Source: Treponema sp.
Lineage (GTDB): Bacteria > Spirochaetota > Spirochaetia > Treponematales > Treponemataceae
Assembly (NCBI GenBank): GCA_016294105.1
Contig: JAEDCN010000005.1
Coordinates: 62,001 to 126,000, forward strand
Direction of reading: 5' to 3'
DNA length: 64,000 bases
Shown here: positions 37,379 to 47,055 of the stretch, one piece after another
Layout: every line of letters starts with the position of its first letter
Position numbering within the stretch: the first letter of the stretch is position 1
The notes under the pieces: model-generated
The model's input: the letters and a program-made list of their open reading frames with translations, nothing else
The model's database searches: none
What the model was told of the DNA's origin: nothing
Made by a program: the position numbers and the translations under genes

Positions 37379-38308
37379 CTATTCTATGACTGGAAGCTGG
37401 TAGCCATCAAGGGCTGCCTGAATCCAGCGAGCAGTTAAATCTGGAAACCTGTCCTGTACCCGCAAGAAGCAGGACAGGGACTGCTGATATTTCCCCTGAT
37501 ACAATAAGGTTTCTCCCAGATAAAAGGTTCCGCGGTCAGTTGCATCCTTGGAGTGGTTAATGCTCAGAAAATCCCGCAAGGCCTGCTCCGCCAAGTCATA
37601 TTGTTCATTCTTAAACTGATTCTGGATAATTTCTTGGAGAATAAAATCCTCTCCTACGTTTTCTGCTTCCTGTTCTTGGCGGAAAATATAGGGTGCAGGC
37701 AGCTCTGGTGTTTTTACCTTTGCCTTTTCTGAAGTTCCAAGTGTATTCACTGGATTCCGCTCTGGATTAATGGGAATATCCGTTGACTGCAGGGACATTT
37801 TTAGATAGGGAAGGGGAGTATTTCTCATGCCAGTGGCAGCATTGGGTTTTTCCTGAACTACCTCCTGGGTCAATTCCTTGGTGAGAAGGGGTTGAGGAAG
37901 CAACTGCACCCCAATGACGGAGGTGTTCTTGTCTGGAATGACCAGATACTGGGGAGCTTCCTCAGGAATGTCTGCCTCTGCCAAGGGAGCGATAATTACG
38001 GTGTAGTAAAAGGTTTCCTCCGTACTTGGTGTATCGGTGTAGGAGGTGGTGTCAAAGGGCAATATGGCCAAGGGTTCCATTCCATCTAGGGAATGGCTTC
38101 CTGCTTTTTGCTGTTGGCTTCGATAGAGGAACAAGGAAAGCTGGGATACATCCAGCTCAGCTGATACTGCGGGAAGTTGCCAAGAAACCAGTATCTCTCG
38201 ACTGCTGAGGGACTGGGCTTGGATATCGGAAACCATCAACCGTAAATCCTGGGCAAAGCTAAAAGAAATAGTCAAACAAGAGATAATTACAAAAATTAGT
38301 TTCTTCAT
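37379..38308 (-). CDS. Secreted protein with fibronectin III-like and TPR-like parts
   Basis: 309 residues from the ATG at 38308. It has a classic signal peptide (MKKLIFVIISCLTISFSFAQD, cleavage after FA). The region at about 25-125 resembles a fibronectin III strand pattern (REILVSWQLP, ETFYYTVIIAP). A proline-rich middle follows, and a C-terminal tetratricopeptide-like pair (YDLAEQALRDFLSI, GTFYLGETLLYQGKYQQSLSCFLRV). Function unknown; periplasmic or surface location is inferred. No ribosome site is visible upstream. Confidence 0.65.
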   Translation of the reverse strand: MKKLIFVIISCLTISFSFAQDLRLMVSDIQAQSLSSREILVSWQLPAVSAELDVSQLSLFLYRSQQQKAGSHSLDGMEPLAILPFDTTSYTDTPSTEETFYYTVIIAPLAEADIPEEAPQYLVIPDKNTSVIGVQLLPQPLLTKELTQEVVQEKPNAATGMRNTPLPYLKMSLQSTDIPINPERNPVNTLGTSEKAKVKTPELPAPYIFRQEQEAENVGEDFILQEIIQNQFKNEQYDLAEQALRDFLSINHSKDATDRGTFYLGETLLYQGKYQQSLSCFLRVQDRFPDLTARWIQAALDGYQLPVIE

Positions 38309-38350
38309 AATTGTATATTGCGTCAAAATATATTTTTTTGCAAGGGTAGT

Positions 38351-38686
38351 ATGGACAATTATCCTTCTTTATTTTATTCTAGATGTATGTTCGTTTCTGT
38401 CATTTTAGATCCCAGTTCAATGGATTCTGCAAAGGCTCTGGCTTCAGTTCTTATTCATTTTAGGTTTAAGAAGGTGCAACGTGCTTGTTGGGAGCATTCT
38501 TCAATCTCTAAGGAAATGCTGGTGCTTTTGAAAAAAGAAATTGACCGGGTAACTGATTATTATGATATTGTCAGACTGTACCAATACCCTGTTCAAGAAT
38601 GTCTGTGTCTCACTGAACTTTCTAAAAAACGATGGAAACGCTGTCTGCTAAAGGGTACTGCCCTGCGGCCCACTGAAATGAGATAA
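38351..38686 (+). CDS. Small Cas2-like protein, not associated with CRISPR
   Basis: 111 residues. The core MFVSVILDPSSMDSAKALASVLIHFRFKKVQRACWEHSSISKEMLVLLKKEIDRV...DIVRLYQYPV follows the Cas2 pattern: a first strand with an Asp (VILD), a helix, the RFKKVQRACWE strand pair, a helix and a final strand with VRLYQYP. No CRISPR array or other cas gene is in the window. VapD-like or toxin nucleases share this fold. ATG 38351 has AAGGGT upstream, but ATG 38384 would also give the core. It lies directly upstream of prfB on the same strand. Confidence 0.5.
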   Translation: MDNYPSLFYSRCMFVSVILDPSSMDSAKALASVLIHFRFKKVQRACWEHSSISKEMLVLLKKEIDRVTDYYDIVRLYQYPVQECLCLTELSKKRWKRCLLKGTALRPTEMR

Positions 38687-38713
38687 ATTTTTTTTATAAA
38701 AGGAACTATACCT

Positions 38714-39845
38714 ATGTTGGAAGATCTTAAAATTCCTATCGCCTCTTTGAAAGAGGATATTCTCAACGTTTGGGGGCGTCTTTGACGTTCCTGCTGTAGA
38801 AAAAGCTATTGCAGACAAAGAAAATCTGTCTGGGGAACCTGGTTTTTGGGACAATCCCTCCAAGGCCGAAAAGGTGATGACAGAAATCAAGCAGCTGAGA
38901 AACAGGATTGAACCCTGGAAAGAACTGATGGCTGCCGCTGATGATATGGAAGCCTTGTACGAGCTGGGAGTTGAAACGGGAGATGATTCCGTTGAGTCTG
39001 AATTGCAAAGCCTTTATGACCAGAGCCTTGCCTCCTACGAAAAACTCAGTATCTTGAACCTGCTTTCTGATGAAGTTGACAGAAATGGTGCCTTCCTTAC
39101 CATCCACGCTGGAGCTGGTGGAACAGAGGCCTGTGACTGGGCTTCCATGCTCACCCGTATGTATTCACGGTGGGCTGAAAATCGTGGCTTTAAGATTGAG
39201 ACCGTGGATATGCTGGAGGCAGAAGGCGGTATCAAGTCCATTACACTGCAGATTTCCGGCGATTATGCCTATGGTTACTTGAAGTGTGAGGCTGGAATCC
39301 ACCGTTTGGTGCGCATCAGCCCCTTTGACTCCAATGCCCGCCGCCACACCTCCTTTACCTCTGTGTACGTGTTCCCTGTGCTGGATGACACCATCGAGGT
39401 GGAGATTCGCCCAGAGGATTTGCGGGTGGACACTTATCGTGCCGGCGGTGCTGGTGGACAGCACGTAAACAAGACTGACTCTGCCGTTCGCTTTACCCAC
39501 ATTCCCACAGGAATTGTAGTTGCCTGTCAGACGGAACGAAGCCAGCTGATGAACCGAGCCACCGCCATGAGTATGTTGAAGGCTCGGTTGTACGAGCATT
39601 ATCGTCAGGAGCGGGAAAAGGAAAACGCTAAGTTTGCCGCCGAAAAGAAGGATATTTCCTGGGGTAACCAGATTCGCTCCTACGTATTCCAGCCCTACAC
39701 CATGGTAAAGGATCACCGCACAAAGTATGAGTCTGGAAACATTCAGGCGGTAATGGATGGTGCCTTGGATCCCTTTATTGAGGCATACCTTACTGCCCGT
39801 TGGAAGGGACAGCCCCTTTCCTCTGATGATGAGGACGACGTGTAA
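38714..39845 (+). CDS. prfB: Peptide chain release factor 2, with programmed +1 frameshift
   Basis: About 376 residues after frameshifting. ATG 38714 (AAGGA upstream) reads 23 codons to an in-frame TGA at 38783-38785. Shifting +1 at CTT-TGA-C resumes in the frame that begins DVPAVEKAIADKENLSGEPGFWDNP and runs to 39845. RF2 hallmarks are present: SPFDSNARRHTSF (the stop-recognition SPF region) and the catalytic GGQ in RAGGAGGQHVNKTD. RF2 reads UGA and UAA, so this is the standard autoregulatory circuit. It should be annotated as a joined CDS, not as two genes or a pseudogene. Confidence 0.96.
38771..38786 (+). promoter_or_regulatory. prfB +1 recoding site
   Basis: TGGGGGCGTCTTTGAC: an internal Shine-Dalgarno-like GGGGG lies just ahead of the slippery CTT codon and the TGA-C stop context. 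This is the arrangement known from E. coli prfB, with minor base changes. Confidence 0.93.
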
Positions 39846-41344
39846 TGTTCAAAAGGCTTGTTGTTTGTATTTTTCTTACAAGCCTTTTATGCACTGCTCT
39901 GTGGTGTGAACAAGCTCCTGCTCCCCAGTCTGCTTCTGTATCAGTGGCAGATTGGGTATTGGCAGGAAGTGTCTTTACTTTGAAATCTCCCCTTTTTCAA
40001 AATACAGCCTCTTTGGAACAGGTTGCTTCTACCTTGCCCTCATTGATTTTGGAAAATCTTTCAGATACTGGTGTCCGTGTGCTTGCTCCTCAGGAAATTC
40101 TGGAGCGAAAGTTGGTTCAGCTTCGAAAGGAACGAACAAATCTTGGTAATTCCTTGACGGCTGCTATAAAAGAGCGGGACAAGCAGCTGTTTGTTTCCGA
40201 CTCGGAAAAGAACCTGAAGAAAAATCTGAAGGATAAGGAAGCTAAGATTCAGGAGCTCCGAAAGCAGCTGGAAGAAAAGAATAGCCAGATTGAAGGGCTG
40301 GAGCTACAGCTGGAGCAAGGCGATTTTCAGGGTGTACAGGAAGTGCGGGAAGCCATTGTTTTGTGGAATGGTTCTCCAGAAAGCCTCTTTTCTGGAACCA
40401 CCGTCAAAAATGAAGATATCAATGGGCTTTTGACCGGAACTATTGTTGCTTCTGGAAATTATTTGTCGGTGACAGTTCAGCTTACCCTGTATCCCGGTGC
40501 AATTCATGCAATAGAGATACAAGGTCTGGATGCTGTGGCTGATATTACAGTTCTGGCTCAGGAGCTTGCAAGCCAGTTGAAGCCAGTGCTACAAAACAGG
40601 CCCATGGTACGAGTTGCCTTTCAGATAGAGCCTCCAGAAGCAGTTGCCACTGCAAAGATTTTTGTGGACGGAGCAGCCTTTTCTGCCAAAGGCTTTGTGG
40701 ACAAGGAATTGTTGCTACCTGCAGGCAATCACTTGATAGAAGTGGAGTCATCTGGATTCCGTACCAGAACCTTTGAGGCAGACTTTTCTCAAAGCACACG
40801 ATTTTTGGCCACCGTAAACCTTGAACCCTTGGATAAAACCCAGGTTACCTTTTCATCCCACAATTTTCCTGATGCCCAGGTCTACATTGATGGAATTCCA
40901 GAGGGAACTTTGGGAAGTGAAATGGAGCTGACTACAGGCTTTGTCTTTGGCACGGTGTTACCCACTCCACAAACAGAGTATCCCCATTATTTTGTAGCTG
41001 AAATCACTCCAGAATCAAGTCTTACCCAGCTGAATCTGCAGCTCAAACGTGATACTCAAGAAATTTCCTCTCGGATTGAAAAAAGACGTCGTGCCATGTA
41101 TAATTCCTATAGTGCCTTGTTAGTTTCATTAATACCAAGCTTCATTACCTACGGAATGTATGTAAACGTGGCAAATGGATGGGCTTTGGGGCATGAAAGC
41201 AAGGAAACCGTCAATCTTTGGAAGAATATTTCCACGGGCTCCATGATTCTTTCTGCAGGATTGGGGGTGAATTTGGCGGTGCAGCTAGGATTGTTTATTG
41301 GTGCAGCTGATTCGGTGTTGCCGGAGCGAGCCAAGACAAAATAA
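39845..41344 (+). CDS. PEGA-domain exported protein with coiled coil
   Basis: 499 residues. It has a signal peptide (RLVVCIFLTSLLCTALWCE). A coiled coil lies at about 105-165 (LKKNLKDKEAKIQELRKQLEEKNSQIEGLELQLEQ). Beta-rich PEGA-like modules follow (KIFVDGAAFSAKGFVDKELLLPAGNHLIEVESSGFRT at about 275; VYIDGIPEGTLGSEMELTTG), with two hydrophobic segments near the C-terminus. It is probably an envelope-anchored structural or assembly protein. The start overlaps the prfB stop by one base. Confidence 0.7.
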   Translation: MFKRLVVCIFLTSLLCTALWCEQAPAPQSASVSVADWVLAGSVFTLKSPLFQNTASLEQVASTLPSLILENLSDTGVRVLAPQEILERKLVQLRKERTNLGNSLTAAIKERDKQLFVSDSEKNLKKNLKDKEAKIQELRKQLEEKNSQIEGLELQLEQGDFQGVQEVREAIVLWNGSPESLFSGTTVKNEDINGLLTGTIVASGNYLSVTVQLTLYPGAIHAIEIQGLDAVADITVLAQELASQLKPVLQNRPMVRVAFQIEPPEAVATAKIFVDGAAFSAKGFVDKELLLPAGNHLIEVESSGFRTRTFEADFSQSTRFLATVNLEPLDKTQVTFSSHNFPDAQVYIDGIPEGTLGSEMELTTGFVFGTVLPTPQTEYPHYFVAEITPESSLTQLNLQLKRDTQEISSRIEKRRRAMYNSYSALLVSLIPSFITYGMYVNVANGWALGHESKETVNLWKNISTGSMILSAGLGVNLAVQLGLFIGAADSVLPERAKTK

Positions 41345-41388
41345 TGAATCAGAAATAGTCTTTTACACTTTAACAGGCGGGAGTAGGT

Positions 41389-42267
41389 ATGGCAAAAACT
41401 AAGTTTGCAGAAAGATTAAAGAATTTCTTTGGAATTCACAAAAATCAAGATCAGGAGTTTTTTGAGGAGCTTTCTGACTTGCTGATTGAAGGGGATTTGG
41501 GGGCAAAAAATGTCTTTGAATTGGTGGATGAGCTGGAAAAAAACTGTCGTTCCCAAAAGATTGAGGACGAGCGAGGAATTTTGCTACAACTCAAAAGCCG
41601 CCTTTTGGAATTTGTCCGTTCCGTGGAATTGGAGCCTGAGCCAGAAAAGGTTAATGTATACATGGTTTTAGGTGTCAACGGCGTGGGAAAGACCACCTCT
41701 GTTGCAAAGTTAGCGGGCTTTTTCCAGGGAAGCGGAAAATACAATGTGGTAATGGCTGCCGCAGATACCTTCCGTGCTGCCGCCATTGAACAGCTACAGC
41801 TTCATGGTCAGCGGCTGGGAGTGCGGGTGGTGGCCCATCAGCATGGAGCTGATCCTTCTGCTGTGGTGTTTGACGGAGCGGAGGCAGTGGCAGCCCGTGG
41901 TGGTGGCATTGTTTTGGCTGATACTGCTGGCCGTCTCCACAACAAGGAAAACTTGGTGCGGGAGCTTCAGAAAATCGACCGAGTTGCCGCTTCCAAGGCT
42001 TCTGAGGGCTGCTACAAAAAGATTCTTGTAATCGATGCCACCACTGGTCAAAATGGCTTGCGGCAGGCTGAAGTCTTCCATCAGGCGGTGGGACTTGATG
42101 CCGTTATCCTGACAAAATATGACTCCACTGCAAAGGGTGGAATTGCTGCCGCCATTGGCAAGGAATTCGGTATTCCCGTGGCCTTCATTTGCTTTGGAGA
42201 AGGCTATTCAGATATTCGTCCCTTTGATCCTAACCAGTACCTGGACGAATTCTTGGGATTGGATTGA
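41389..42267 (+). CDS. ftsY: Signal recognition particle receptor FtsY
   Basis: 292 residues, the short form lacking the acidic A domain. The NG domain contains GVNGVGKTTSVAKLA (P-loop), DTFRAAAIEQL, LADTAGRLHNKENLV and the TKYDSTAKGG guanine-specificity motif. It docks SRP-ribosome complexes at the inner membrane. Its stop overlaps the next gene by one base. Confidence 0.97.
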   Translation: MAKTKFAERLKNFFGIHKNQDQEFFEELSDLLIEGDLGAKNVFELVDELEKNCRSQKIEDERGILLQLKSRLLEFVRSVELEPEPEKVNVYMVLGVNGVGKTTSVAKLAGFFQGSGKYNVVMAAADTFRAAAIEQLQLHGQRLGVRVVAHQHGADPSAVVFDGAEAVAARGGGIVLADTAGRLHNKENLVRELQKIDRVAASKASEGCYKKILVIDATTGQNGLRQAEVFHQAVGLDAVILTKYDSTAKGGIAAAIGKEFGIPVAFICFGEGYSDIRPFDPNQYLDEFLGLD

Positions 42268-43151
42268 TGCGATTTTTAGTTCTTTGCTGTCTGCTTCCTG
42301 TGTTGCTGTGTTCCTATGGTCAGGCTTTGGAAGGGGAGCTGGTAGCTCAGGAATCTGCAATCCAAGAGCCTGTTCAGGAATTGCTGTACGACGGAAAGGG
42401 CTTGCCTCGGCTTCATCATTACGACGGGGAGGATACGGCTTTTTTGTCAGTAGCTTCCAGCAGGTTGGTGGTAACTCGTGGAGCAGGCACCTTTTCCCGC
42501 ACGCTCTACGACCAGGAGTATCGCCTGCAAAGTCGTCTGACCTGGCAGGAGGCGGCTTCAGAAGCTTCTGCTGAGGGGATGGAATCTCCTGCCCGTCTCA
42601 CCTTGCAAGAGGATTATTTTTATTATGAAAATTCTCGAAGCCGCCAGAAGGTGGTGCTCACTGATTTTTCACAGTCACGGCGAACTGAACGCTTTTATTC
42701 CCAGGACGGACTTTTGACACGGGAGGTAGTGTATGAGCCTGATGAAAAAAAGGCTTCGGAGCAACGGGAAAAGACTGGGTCAAAAGACTTAAATCTACAA
42801 GTGGTTAATTCTCAAGACGCAGCCGACTTATTGCATCTTTCAGTGAATCAAGTTGTAGAATATTTTTACAATTCAGCAAAGGATTTGATAGAAAAAAGAA
42901 TTACCCATTATGGAAGGGAAAAGACTTTGGTGGAGAAAACCCTGTACCATAGTCCAGGAAATATTCATGGAGGCTATGATTATTTTGAAAACGAGGTGCT
43001 TTTGGTTTCCCGAAAATATGAGGATGAAAGTGTTTGCACGGAAACCCGCTATTTTGATACTATGAAAATTGAGTCTAAATACAATGGAGCCAGGTTGCTT
43101 TCTGAAGTTGTGTATCTTGATGGCAAGGAAATAAGGAGAACAGAGTATTGA
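42267..43151 (+). CDS. Exported hypothetical protein upstream of LolC
   Basis: 295 residues. It has a signal peptide (MRFLVLCCLLPVLLCSYGQA). The body has repeated tyrosine-rich beta strands of the type ERFYSQDGLLTREVVYE and YDYFENEVLLVSRKYEDE, reminiscent of MORN/antitoxin-like YxxxG repeats but not clearly one family. It lies in an operon between ftsY and the lipoprotein-export genes with overlapping starts, so a role in envelope assembly is possible. Confidence 0.6.
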   Translation: MRFLVLCCLLPVLLCSYGQALEGELVAQESAIQEPVQELLYDGKGLPRLHHYDGEDTAFLSVASSRLVVTRGAGTFSRTLYDQEYRLQSRLTWQEAASEASAEGMESPARLTLQEDYFYYENSRSRQKVVLTDFSQSRRTERFYSQDGLLTREVVYEPDEKKASEQREKTGSKDLNLQVVNSQDAADLLHLSVNQVVEYFYNSAKDLIEKRITHYGREKTLVEKTLYHSPGNIHGGYDYFENEVLLVSRKYEDESVCTETRYFDTMKIESKYNGARLLSEVVYLDGKEIRRTEY

Positions 43152-44428
43152 ATTGGATTTTTTTCGTTTCTCGTCGCTTTGCCAAGGTTGACCGTTCTGG
43201 TCGCTCGGCAGTGACAGGCTTCCTTGCTTCCCTGAGCATTTGCTTTGGCGTTATGACCCTCATCGTTACGGTTTCCGTCATGAACGGCTTCCAGATGGGC
43301 TTTATCGACAGCATTATGGAAATCAGTTCCGCCCACATTCGGGTGACGGCACCACAGGATTTTGACCAACAAGCCTTTGAGCAGCAGTGCTTTCGTCCAG
43401 AATTAGGTGTGGTGGCGGTGGAGCCCATGTACGAGGCCCAAAGCTTGTTGGCCAGCTCCACTGGTCATCAGGCTGCCTCCTTGATTCGAGCTGTTTCTCC
43501 AGACATCATCTACACCGATGCAGGCTTTAATCGAGAAGTCAAAATGATTTCTGGCGAATTCGATGTATCTCGACCAGGCTATATTGTGTTGGGAAGCCAG
43601 CTTGCCCGTCAGCTGGGACTCAGAGTGGGAAGCACTGTGAATATGCTGGCCCTTTCTGGAGGCAGCGACGTGGACTTGATTTCCGACAATCGAGTGTTTG
43701 TGGTGTCGGGGATTTTTTCCTGTGGTTATGCTGAAATCAACAATAGCTATTCCTTTATTTCTCTAGATGCTGGTCAGCAGTTTTTTGGAAAGGATGCCAC
43801 CAAGCTTTTTGCTCTAAAACTTGCAGACTCCGAAAAGGACATGCAGGTAATCTATCAGCTGGAAAAGGCTCTTCCTGGCCTTCAAACTGAGTCCTGGCGC
43901 AGTTACAACCGCTCCTTTTTTGGTGCGTTGAAAGTGGAGAAGAATCTGCTGATGATGCTGGTGTTTATGATTTTTGTGGTGGTGGGGGTGAATATCTTTA
44001 ACGGTATGCGCCGTATGGTTTTTGAACGCCGCTCTGAAATTGCAGTTCTTTCTGCCTTGGGGGGAAGAAAACGGCAGGTACAGCTTATCTTCATTCTCCG
44101 TGGACTTTTAACTGGTCTTGGGGGAGCCATTCCTGGCTTGCTTTTGGGAATGCTGCTGTGTGTCCAGATGGACGTGATTTTTTCTCTCATTGCAAAGATG
44201 AGCTATTGGATCCAGTATCTTTTTACCATGGCCACAAATCCTGCCATGGCAATGTTTGTTCGGGAAAATACCATGTATCAGGTGTATGCCAGCATTCCTG
44301 CCAGAATGTTCCCGGCTGAAATCACCTTTATCACCATTTTCGGTGTTTTTTCTGCCTTGGCTGCTTCTTGGGTTGCCAGCAGAAAGGTGTTGGCAATGAC
44401 GCTTTCGGAGGTGCTCCACGATGAGTGA
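43148..44428 (+). CDS. LolC/LolE-type lipoprotein-releasing permease, first subunit
   Basis: 426 residues. FtsX-like architecture: one N-terminal membrane helix (VTGFLASLSICFGVMTLIVTVSVMNGFQ, the LolC/E hallmark), a large periplasmic domain (about 50-270) and three C-terminal helices. With the LolD ATPase encoded next it would extract lipoproteins from the inner membrane. The start is TTG 43148, with AAGGAG upstream, overlapping the previous stop. Confidence 0.88.
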   Translation: MNWIFFVSRRFAKVDRSGRSAVTGFLASLSICFGVMTLIVTVSVMNGFQMGFIDSIMEISSAHIRVTAPQDFDQQAFEQQCFRPELGVVAVEPMYEAQSLLASSTGHQAASLIRAVSPDIIYTDAGFNREVKMISGEFDVSRPGYIVLGSQLARQLGLRVGSTVNMLALSGGSDVDLISDNRVFVVSGIFSCGYAEINNSYSFISLDAGQQFFGKDATKLFALKLADSEKDMQVIYQLEKALPGLQTESWRSYNRSFFGALKVEKNLLMMLVFMIFVVVGVNIFNGMRRMVFERRSEIAVLSALGGRKRQVQLIFILRGLLTGLGGAIPGLLLGMLLCVQMDVIFSLIAKMSYWIQYLFTMATNPAMAMFVRENTMYQVYASIPARMFPAEITFITIFGVFSALAASWVASRKVLAMTLSEVLHDE

Positions 44429-45110
44429 CGTGATTATTAAGATTGAAGGTTTGGAAAAAACCTATATAACGGGCTTGGATAAGCTCACCATCATCAAGTC
44501 CTTGGATTTGGAGGTGGAATCTGGTACCAAGGTGGTGGTGGTGGGAGAAAGCGGTAGCGGTAAAAGCACCCTACTGAACATTATCGGTGGCTTGGACGCT
44601 CCCAGTGCTGGCTCCGTAGTGGTGGGGCCCTACTGTGTCCACAGTTTGCCGGAAAACCAGCTGGCAGCATACCGCTCCCAGTTTTTGGGCTTGATTTTCC
44701 AGTTCCACTATCTTTTGAAGGATTTTACTGCCTTGGAAAATGTGTATCTACCAGCCTACATGAGCGGTATGCCTCGCAAGCAGGCGGCAGAAGCAGCCCA
44801 AACCTTGCTCCATGAGGTGGGACTAGACCATCGCCTTCATCACTTGCCCTCCCAGCTGTCTGGTGGCGAGCGACAGCGGGTGGCTGTGGCCCGTTCTTTG
44901 ATTCAAAATCCCCAGCTGGTGCTGGCAGACGAACCCACCGGTAACCTTGACCCTGCCAATGCCCAGCTCATTGGAGATTTGTTATTTTCTATGGTGGACA
45001 AGTACCACAAAACACTGGTGCTGGTAACCCACGACAGGGAATTGGCTTCCAAAGGAGACCAGATTTACACCATAACCAAGGGCCATTTGGCTCGGGTGGA
45101 TTCCCAATGA
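44421..45110 (+). CDS. lolD: LolD-type lipoprotein-export ABC ATPase
   Basis: 229 residues. Walker A GESGSGKST, signature LSGGERQRVAVARSL, Walker B LVLADEPTGNLD and the H-loop VTHD are all intact. Part of the MacB/LolD subgroup by length and by FtsX-like neighbours on both sides. It overlaps both flanking permease genes. Confidence 0.93.
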   Translation: MSDVIIKIEGLEKTYITGLDKLTIIKSLDLEVESGTKVVVVGESGSGKSTLLNIIGGLDAPSAGSVVVGPYCVHSLPENQLAAYRSQFLGLIFQFHYLLKDFTALENVYLPAYMSGMPRKQAAEAAQTLLHEVGLDHRLHHLPSQLSGGERQRVAVARSLIQNPQLVLADEPTGNLDPANAQLIGDLLFSMVDKYHKTLVLVTHDRELASKGDQIYTITKGHLARVDSQ

Positions 45111-46525
45111 GGATACGAGCTTCTGTTCTCTACGCCACACGAATGCTTTTGTCTCCCTCCCAAAAAAAGGTGTCTGGCTCAGGCTCCTCTGCAAGCCGCA
45201 GCCTTTTGGGAGCAATTTTGTGCATTGCCCTAAGCTTGGTGCCTCTAGTGGTGGTGCTTACCGTTTCTGACGGTATGATTGAAGGCATCACCTCCCGCAT
45301 TGTGGAGCTTTCTAGCTATCATATGCAGGTGACTGTAACTGGCTCATCCATTTCCACCGATTTACAGGATGAAAATGATTCCTCCCAGCCTGACTTAGAG
45401 ACAGCCCAAGGTATAAGTGATTTGGCTCTGGAGTTGCAGCAGGTGCCGGGAGTTACCGCAGCCTTTCCTGAACGACAGGGTATTGGCTTGGCAGCGGGAG
45501 CAAAGGGACGGACTGGAGCCACTATTCGTTCCGTTCCCCCAGAAATTTTTGCCCCTGAATCGAATTTTTCTCAGTTATTTAATGCAGAAGCTGGTACCAT
45601 CAGCCTTTCTTCTTCCCGCAGTGCCTTAATTGGAACGGGCATTGCAAAGAATCTTGGCTTGCAGCCTGGAGACACTATTCGGCTTGTTACCATGAGAACA
45701 AGCCCCACTGGAAAGATTATTCCCAAAATCACTCCCTTTACGGTGGAAGGAATTGTGTCTTGTGGCTATCAGGAGCTTGATTCCCTGTGGGTTTTCATTC
45801 CCTTTGACACAGGCTTTTCCCTGCTGGAAGGCTCCCTTTCCACTATTTTAGTGGGGCTTCAAACAGAGGATGCCTTTTCCGACGGTTTGCTGGAAACCGC
45901 TTGGCTGGTGGAAGAGGTTCTGCCACCTGAATGTCGTCTCAGACTGTGGAGCCAGCTGAATACCGCCCAGTACGAGAATTTTGCCTCCACCAGAATCATG
46001 CTGATTTTTGTCATGTTCCTGATTGTGCTGGTGGCTTCGGTAAACATTTCCTCCGCCCTCGTGATGCTGTCCATGGAGCGCCGTCGTGAAATTGCCATCT
46101 TGAAAAGCGTGGGAGCCACCTCAGAGGGCATTACCACTGCCTTCTTGCTAACGGGCTTTTGTGCTGGTGGGGCAGGGGTGGTGCTGGGAATCCCCTTGGG
46201 AATACTGTGCGCCATCAACGTAAATCAGATTCTTTCTGGCATTGAGGAACTTCTTAACATTTTTGTCCATTTTTGGTATAATCTGTCTAATATGTTCCTT
46301 GCCTTTTTGGAGAATTTCCTTTCCAAGGATTTTGCAAGGAGTGAATTTGTGCCAGTACAACTGCTGGATCCCGCCTTTTATTTGGAAGAAATCCCTGTGA
46401 TTTTGCCGTGGACTGGAATCTTTGCCATTGCCGCTGGTACATTGGTTTTATCTGTAGTTGTTTCAGCCTTGCCCAGCATGAAGGCCGGAAAAGAAAAGCC
46501 TTTGGATACCTTGAGGAAATTTTAG
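45107..46525 (+). CDS. LolC/LolE-type permease, second subunit
   Basis: 472 residues, with the same four-helix FtsX-like layout as the gene at 43148 and a longer periplasmic domain. The N-terminal helix region LLGAILCIALSLVPLVVVLTVSDGMIEGI differs from the typical LolE start. Between the last helices there is an extra stretch (ILSGIEELLNIFVHFWYNLSNMFLAFLENFLSKDF). Two different permeases flanking one ATPase is the heterodimeric LolCDE arrangement. Confidence 0.86.
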   Translation: MRIRASVLYATRMLLSPSQKKVSGSGSSASRSLLGAILCIALSLVPLVVVLTVSDGMIEGITSRIVELSSYHMQVTVTGSSISTDLQDENDSSQPDLETAQGISDLALELQQVPGVTAAFPERQGIGLAAGAKGRTGATIRSVPPEIFAPESNFSQLFNAEAGTISLSSSRSALIGTGIAKNLGLQPGDTIRLVTMRTSPTGKIIPKITPFTVEGIVSCGYQELDSLWVFIPFDTGFSLLEGSLSTILVGLQTEDAFSDGLLETAWLVEEVLPPECRLRLWSQLNTAQYENFASTRIMLIFVMFLIVLVASVNISSALVMLSMERRREIAILKSVGATSEGITTAFLLTGFCAGGAGVVLGIPLGILCAINVNQILSGIEELLNIFVHFWYNLSNMFLAFLENFLSKDFARSEFVPVQLLDPAFYLEEIPVILPWTGIFAIAAGTLVLSVVVSALPSMKAGKEKPLDTLRKF

Positions 46526-46527
46526 TT

Positions 46528-47055
46528 ATGATTTGTGATATATGCGGTGTTCGTGATGCCATGATGGTGGTGCAACAGGTAAGCACCAGTGGACAAAAGG
46601 AAGTCCACCTGTGCCTGCAATGTGCCGCCCAACGAGGGCTTTCCACCAGCAATGGCAAAATAGAAATGTCCTTGGCCAGTTTGTTCGACTCCATTGCCAA
46701 GCTGCGGAAAAATCAGCGCCAATGTCCTGTATGCGGCACCAACGAAGGTGATGTTGAAAAAATCCAGCGTCTTGGTTGCCCTGAGTGCTACAATATTTTT
46801 GCTCCAAAGCTAAAATCCCTTTTGGAAAAGCGGGGAATTACTGGTGGCTACGCTGGTTCTCTGCCAGAACGTCTTGCCAGCTACAAGACGGTGCTGGTGG
46901 ACAGGATGCAGCTAAAGGCAAAGCTGGAGCAAGCGGTGGCTCAGGAGGATTACGAGCGGGCTGCCATGTACCGAGACCGATTAAAGGCACTGGATAAATG
47001 CGCTGCTAGTGCAGAAAGCTCCGATGCACTCTCTCAAGGAGAATATAGCCTATGA
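46528..47055 (+). CDS. mcsA: McsA-like zinc-finger/UVR protein
   Basis: 175 residues. Four CxxC pairs (CDIC, CLQC, CPVC, CPEC) bind zinc, and a C-terminal UVR motif (LEQAVAQEDYERAAMYRDRLKAL) is present. In Firmicutes McsA activates the McsB arginine kinase and takes part in the CtsR/ClpC system. The start MICDICGV is chosen for family match. mcsB follows with a 4-base overlap. Confidence 0.9.
   Translation: MICDICGVRDAMMVVQQVSTSGQKEVHLCLQCAAQRGLSTSNGKIEMSLASLFDSIAKLRKNQRQCPVCGTNEGDVEKIQRLGCPECYNIFAPKLKSLLEKRGITGGYAGSLPERLASYKTVLVDRMQLKAKLEQAVAQEDYERAAMYRDRLKALDKCAASAESSDALSQGEYSL

Noticed and set aside
38783..38785. prfB as a pseudogene because of the in-frame TGA
   Set aside because: The context is the known RF2 recoding site, and the protein continues perfectly in the +1 frame.
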